Shown one piece after another: positions 60,235 through 64,000 of a stretch of DNA of 64,000 nucleotides. The DNA comes from JASHPR01 sp963729365 (GTDB lineage Bacteria > Actinomycetota > Actinomycetes > Streptosporangiales > Streptosporangiaceae): assembly GCA_963729365.1 (NCBI GenBank), contig CAVSNQ010000022.1:806001-870000 (forward strand), read 5' to 3'. Within the stretch, counting starts at the first letter, position 1. Every line of letters begins with the position of its first letter. A program made the translations under genes and the position numbers. Below the pieces are notes generated by a model that saw only the letters and a program-made list of their open reading frames with translations, did not search any database and was not told the DNA's origin.

Positions 60235-61233
60235 GTGAACCACGACATCCGGGACACTGGAAATTCACTGATCGACAGCGTGACGAGAGCCTGGGATCAG
60301 CTCGTCCAGCAGATCGACAACATCCTCGGCTGGTCGCCCGGGCCGGTGCCCCGCATGCGCACTGCGTCGGCCATGGCCGACGCAGAACTACGCGCCGCCC
60401 TGCGCTCGGTCGCCGCCGGCCTGGCCCACGCCATCGATCCGGCGCGGCCCGCAGGCCTTCCCGCCGAGGGTGATCCCCGGTGGCGGTTCAATCTCCCGGC
60501 CGCCGTCGAGACGCAGGTCCCGGCCATGTTCGCCGAGGCATCCGACGCGTTCAGCCTCGCGGTCACCGGGCTCGACGATCACGCCTCCCCGGCCAGCCTC
60601 GCCGCTGTCGGCCGCCTCGCCGAGACCCTGGCGCTAACCCGGTGGCTGCTTGAGCCATCCGAGGCCGGGCCGCGCCGGGAACGCGGCTACGCCCTGGCCG
60701 CGGCGGCGATTGCCCGCCTGCGGACGATCAGCGGCCGCGCCGAGGAAGCAGGCGACGCCGACCACGCCGACCTGGCCGACGTGGCCGACCTGGCCGGAGA
60801 GACCGCGGACCGGGCCGCCACCATGGAAGCCAGGCTGGCCGAGCTCAGGGTGGCTGACGGGCTGCAAGCGGTGCGGCTGCCGAAGCGCCGCAAGCTGCTG
60901 CAGGGATACCTGCCGGGTGGCCTTGAGCTTTTCTCGCTACTCTCCGCGGCCGACTCGCGCGCGGTCACCACGCCGTCCGCATTGTTCTACAGCGAGCCCG
61001 CCTCCGGTGACGCGCTGCGGAACTTCCAGAGACTGCACCTCACCCGGGCGTACTGGCTCGCCCAGGCGATCACCCTCTACGCGGACATGTGCGAGGTCGC
61101 TGCCCCCGTGCTCAAGCGCGGCGACTGGGCAGAGACCATCGCCACGGCAGAGACCAGGTTCCGCCCGCTCTGCGAGGAGGCGGGCCGGCGATACCGGCAG
61201 CGGCTCCGGCGCGGCCTGCACCCTGGCCTGTAG
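60235..61233 (+). CDS. conserved hypothetical protein
   Basis: 332 residues, soluble, mostly helical, rich in Ala, Arg and Glu. TATCCT lies seven bases before GTG 60235, predicting a leaderless message. WLLEPSEAGPRRERGYALA in the middle and a basic RLPKRRKLLQGY segment are the most distinctive stretches. I do not recognise the family. It is convergent with glnA2 (14 bp apart) and sits within the nitrogen gene cluster, but no functional link can be shown. Confidence 0.65.
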   Translation: MNHDIRDTGNSLIDSVTRAWDQLVQQIDNILGWSPGPVPRMRTASAMADAELRAALRSVAAGLAHAIDPARPAGLPAEGDPRWRFNLPAAVETQVPAMFAEASDAFSLAVTGLDDHASPASLAAVGRLAETLALTRWLLEPSEAGPRRERGYALAAAAIARLRTISGRAEEAGDADHADLADVADLAGETADRAATMEARLAELRVADGLQAVRLPKRRKLLQGYLPGGLELFSLLSAADSRAVTTPSALFYSEPASGDALRNFQRLHLTRAYWLAQAITLYADMCEVAAPVLKRGDWAETIATAETRFRPLCEEAGRRYRQRLRRGLHPGL

Positions 61234-61247
61234 GACAGGGCTCGCGG

Positions 61248-62606
61248 TCAGAGCACGGGCAGGTACCGGTCCAGCTCGAACTCGGTGACCTGGCGGCGGT
61301 ATTCCTCCCACTCGGCGCGCTTGTTCCGCAGGAAGAAGTCGAAGACATGCTCGCCGAGCGTCTCGGCGACGAGTTCGCTGCCCTGCATGACGTTGCACGC
61401 GTCCGACAGGCTCTGCGGCAGCGGTGCGATGCCGAGCGCCCGCCGCTCGGCCGAGGTCAGCGCCCACACGTCATCCTCGGCGCCTTGCGGCAGCTCGTAG
61501 TCGGCCTCGATCCCCTTCAGGCCGGCGGCGAGGATCACGGCAAACGCCAGGTACGGATTGCAGGCGGAGTCGATCGAGCGGAACTCTATCCGGGTCGCGT
61601 TTCCCTTCTGAGGCTTGTACATCGGCACCCGGACCAGGGCCGACCGGTTGTTGTGCCCCCAGCAGATGTAGGCGGGCGCCTCTCCGCCGGCCCCGGCGAT
61701 CCGCTCGTCACCGCCCCACAGCCGCTTGTAGGAGTTGACCCACTGGTTGCACACGGCGGTGATCTCCGCCGCGTGGGTGAGCAGCCCGGCGATGAACGCA
61801 CGGCCCAGTTTCGACAGCTGGAACTCGGCGCCGGGCTCGTAGAAGACGTTACGGTCGCCCTCGAACAGCGACATGTGCGTGTGCATGCCCGAGCCGGGGT
61901 GCTCGGTGAACGGCTTCGGCATGAACGAGGCGTAGACCCCCTGGTCCAGCGCGACCTCCTTCATGGCCAGCCGGAACGACATCACGTTGTCGGCGGTGGT
62001 CAGGGCGTCGGCATAGCGCAGGTCGATCTCCTGCTGGCCGGGCGCTCCCTCGTGGTGGCTGAACTCGACCGAGATGCCCATGCTCTCCAGCATCACGATC
62101 GCGCTCCGCCGGAAGTCATGCGCGATGCTGTGCGGCGTGTGGTCGAAGTAGCCGCCGGTGTCGATCGGCTGCGGCTTGGTCCCCGGCTCCGGCTTCCCGC
62201 GCAGCAGGAAGAACTCGATCTCGGGATGGGTGTAGAAGCTGAAGCCGAGATCGGCGGCGCGGCCCAGAGCCCGCTTGAGCACGTGACGCGGGTCGGCGTA
62301 GGACGGTGTTCCGTCCGGCATCAGGATGTCGCAGAACATCCGGCCGACCGCCGCCTCGCCGCGCAGCGGCATCAGCTGGAACGTCGACGGGTCCGGCCTG
62401 GCGATCATGTCCGCCTCGTAGACCCGGGCGAAGCCCTCCACCGCGGACCCGTCGAACCCGATACCCTCGGCGAACGCGCCCTCGAGTTCGGCCGGGGCGA
62501 CCGCCACCGACTTCAGGTAGCCGAGCACGTCCGTGAACCACAAGCGGACAAAACGAACGTCGCGTTCCTCGAGCGTGCGCAGCACGAACTCTTCCTGCCT
62601 ATCCAC
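61248..62606 (-). CDS. glnA2: glutamine synthetase family protein GlnA2 (probable gamma-glutamylpolyamine synthetase)
   Basis: 452 residues of the GSI-alpha branch: FDGSAVEGFARVYEADM, HPEIEFFLL, HHEGAPGQQEIDL, GSGMHTHMS and RSIDSACNPYLAF. The region where GlnA has its adenylylated tyrosine reads VWALT, so GlnE should not control it. In streptomycetes GlnA2 adds glutamate to polyamines. GTG 62606 matches the family's usual N-terminus (DRQEEFVLRTLEERDVRF); ATG 62636 would add ten residues. A GlnR-like half-site lies at 62629-62644. Confidence 0.9.
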   Translation of the reverse strand: MDRQEEFVLRTLEERDVRFVRLWFTDVLGYLKSVAVAPAELEGAFAEGIGFDGSAVEGFARVYEADMIARPDPSTFQLMPLRGEAAVGRMFCDILMPDGTPSYADPRHVLKRALGRAADLGFSFYTHPEIEFFLLRGKPEPGTKPQPIDTGGYFDHTPHSIAHDFRRSAIVMLESMGISVEFSHHEGAPGQQEIDLRYADALTTADNVMSFRLAMKEVALDQGVYASFMPKPFTEHPGSGMHTHMSLFEGDRNVFYEPGAEFQLSKLGRAFIAGLLTHAAEITAVCNQWVNSYKRLWGGDERIAGAGGEAPAYICWGHNNRSALVRVPMYKPQKGNATRIEFRSIDSACNPYLAFAVILAAGLKGIEADYELPQGAEDDVWALTSAERRALGIAPLPQSLSDACNVMQGSELVAETLGEHVFDFFLRNKRAEWEEYRRQVTEFELDRYLPVL

Positions 62607-62628
62607 CCCGACAGTCTGCCCCGCCCGT

Positions 62629-62644
62629 GTTTCCATCGCGTTAA
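62629..62644 (-). promoter_or_regulatory. possible GlnR half-site upstream of glnA2
   Basis: TTAAC-n6-GAAAC on the minus strand, 23 bp before GTG 62606. It has the spacing of one a-b pair but no second pair, so GlnR control is uncertain. Confidence 0.35.
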
Positions 62645-62802
62645 CACCGTCGCCGCTGACCGCGATCAGCCGTTACCTGCACCTCTTCGTAGTCTGAGCC
62701 GCTCTTGCCTCCGGCTTCCTGCGGAAGGCCGGAGGCCGGCCAGGGCTGGTCTTTTGGCGCTACACGCGTCGCGCGGCCCGCCGCTGGTGATGGAGCCGTA
62801 GC

Positions 62803-62808
62803 TAAGCT
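62803..62808 (+). promoter_or_regulatory. -10 element before nadE
   Basis: TAAGCT six bases before GTG 62815. Confidence 0.5.
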
Positions 62809-62814
62809 GGGCGA

Positions 62815-64000
62815 GTGCCCGAATTGCGCATCGGCCTCGCTCAGGTCAACGCCACCGTGGGTGATCTAGCCGGCAACTCAGATCTCGTCGTCGAGTGGAC
62901 CAGGCGTGCCGCCGACCAGGGGGCCAGGCTCGTGGTGTTCCCCGAGATGATGCTGACCGGCTATCCGGTCGAGGACCTGGCGCTGCGTGCGTCCTTCGTT
63001 GAGGCCTCGATCACGACGCTGCGCGGCACGGCGGAGCGGCTGGCGGCCGAGGGACTCGGCGGGATCGCCGTGGTGACCGGGTACCTGGACCGCAAGACCG
63101 GGATGCGGCCGCGAGTCGGGCTGCCCGCCGGGGCGCCGCTGGATGCCGCCGCGCTGCTGCATGACGGCGCGGTCGCCGTGAAATCCGCCAAGCACCACCT
63201 GCCCAACTACGGGGTCTTCGACGAGTACCGGTACTTCGTGCCCGGCGACGTCCTCCCGGTCGTCAGGTTGCGGGCCGCCGGCGGGGACCCGGTGGACGTC
63301 GCGATCGCGATCTGCGAGGACCTGTGGCAGGAGGGCGGGCCGGTCGCCGTCTGCCGCGCGGCAGGCGCGGGCCTGCTCGTGGTGCCCAATGCCTCGCCGT
63401 ACGAGCGCGGCAAGGACGATACCCGCCTGGAGCTGTGTCAGCGCCGGGCCGCCGAGGCGGGCGCCGTCCTGGCTTACGTGAACATGGTGGGCGGCCAGGA
63501 CGAGCTCGTGTTCGACGGCGACTCGATCATCGTCGACGCCTCGGGTGCGCTGCTGGCCAGGGGCCCGCAGTTCGAGGAGGCGCTGATCGTCGCCGACCTG
63601 AACCTGCCCGCCGCCAGCCCGTTCCCGTGCCCGTCCGACACGCCGGTCGACGCGCGGGACGGCTCGATGATCACCATCCGGCGGCTGGAGCTGGCCGACC
63701 TGCCCGCCGCCAGCCCCGCTGTGGACGCGGCACCGCGCACCACCTGGCCCCGGCTGCCCGACCTCGCGGAGGTCTACGCGGCGCTGGTCCTCGGCGTCCG
63801 GGACTATGTGGGCAAGAACGGGTTCGGCTCGGTGATCCTGGCGCTGTCCGGCGGGATCGACTCGGCCCTGACCGCCACGATCGCGTCCGACGCGATCGGC
63901 CCGGACCGGGTGCACGTGGTGCTCATGCCCAGCCGCTACTCATCGGATCACTCGGTCACCGACGCCGAGGACCTGGCCAAGCGCCAGGGCCTGCACGCCA
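62815..64000 (+). CDS. nadE: glutamine-dependent NAD+ synthetase, N-terminal part
   Basis: The first 395 residues; the gene runs off the right edge. The N-terminal nitrilase-like glutaminase domain (1-280) has the triad Glu in VFPEMMLTGYP, Lys in KHHLPNYGVFDEYRYF and Cys167 in ICEDLWQEGG. The synthetase domain then begins with the PP-loop LALSGGIDSALTA (Ser345). The enzyme amidates nicotinic acid adenine dinucleotide with ammonia from glutamine. GTG 62815 follows TAAGCT by six bases. Its place beside glnA2 is typical for actinomycetes. Confidence 0.95.
   Translation, partial: MPELRIGLAQVNATVGDLAGNSDLVVEWTRRAADQGARLVVFPEMMLTGYPVEDLALRASFVEASITTLRGTAERLAAEGLGGIAVVTGYLDRKTGMRPRVGLPAGAPLDAAALLHDGAVAVKSAKHHLPNYGVFDEYRYFVPGDVLPVVRLRAAGGDPVDVAIAICEDLWQEGGPVAVCRAAGAGLLVVPNASPYERGKDDTRLELCQRRAAEAGAVLAYVNMVGGQDELVFDGDSIIVDASGALLARGPQFEEALIVADLNLPAASPFPCPSDTPVDARDGSMITIRRLELADLPAASPAVDAAPRTTWPRLPDLAEVYAALVLGVRDYVGKNGFGSVILALSGGIDSALTATIASDAIGPDRVHVVLMPSRYSSDHSVTDAEDLAKRQGLHA

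Overview
The window is about 72% GC DNA from an actinomycete. Markers include Lsr2, a WhiB7-type regulator, GlnE, two type I glutamine synthetases, an NDMA-dependent alcohol dehydrogenase, DUF397 and DUF5998 proteins, many GTG starts and many leaderless promoters. Gene content and order fit a Streptosporangiales-like bacterium; the genus cannot be fixed from the sequence. No rRNA, tRNA, CRISPR array or complete insertion sequence was found.

Bases 1-20,300 are accessory DNA. They hold the start of a DsbA-like gene and an epoxide-hydrolase-like gene, then a conjugation-type membrane ATPase with a J-domain partner (1.4-3.9 kb). Next is a very large helicase-nuclease of the Hhe anti-phage type (4.1-9.6 kb), then a 274-bp broken copy of the same ATPase gene (10.3 kb). 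After that come a secreted SH3-like protein with a lipoprotein, a GntR regulator with a three-repeat operator, an SMP-30 lactonase, Lsr2, a phosphotransferase with a frameshifted partner, a MOSC protein and whiB7. Gene fragments lie between them: an isopropylmalate/tartrate dehydrogenase 3' half, a PIG-L deacetylase 3' end, and two extra 3' tails of the J-domain gene. This looks like a region where mobile modules have repeatedly landed and decayed.

Bases 20,300-38,000 are mostly intact genes in small operons. There is a divergent XRE-cupin regulator and azlCD pair with readable operators. A minus-strand run holds DUF5998, phosphodiesterase, GalT-like, phosphodiesterase, peroxiredoxin and sulfurtransferase genes; its two phosphodiesterase paralogues share a nearly identical 449-bp tract, and a phased cluster of three DnaA boxes lies at its end. 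Further on are a reductase, cobS, a HIT protein, the alcohol dehydrogenase with a MoxR-VWA protein, a two-component system, an MHYT protein, a ChrB-like protein and a COG4280 membrane protein.

Bases 38,000-64,000 are core metabolism. The first block (pepA, lpdA, sucB, a TIGR01777 epimerase, lipB, lipA, DUF4191, RDD, glnA) links 2-oxoacid dehydrogenase subunits to the lipoate made by LipB and LipA. A NUDIX-hisS-MFS insertion splits lipB from lipA. The second block is nitrogen metabolism: glnA carries a GlnR operator and the tyrosine modified by GlnE, followed by glnE, glnA2 (which lacks that tyrosine) and a glutamine-dependent nadE that runs off the right edge. A Ser/Thr kinase, an AlkD-like protein, an AraC regulator and a cyclase-fold protein lie between glnA and glnE.
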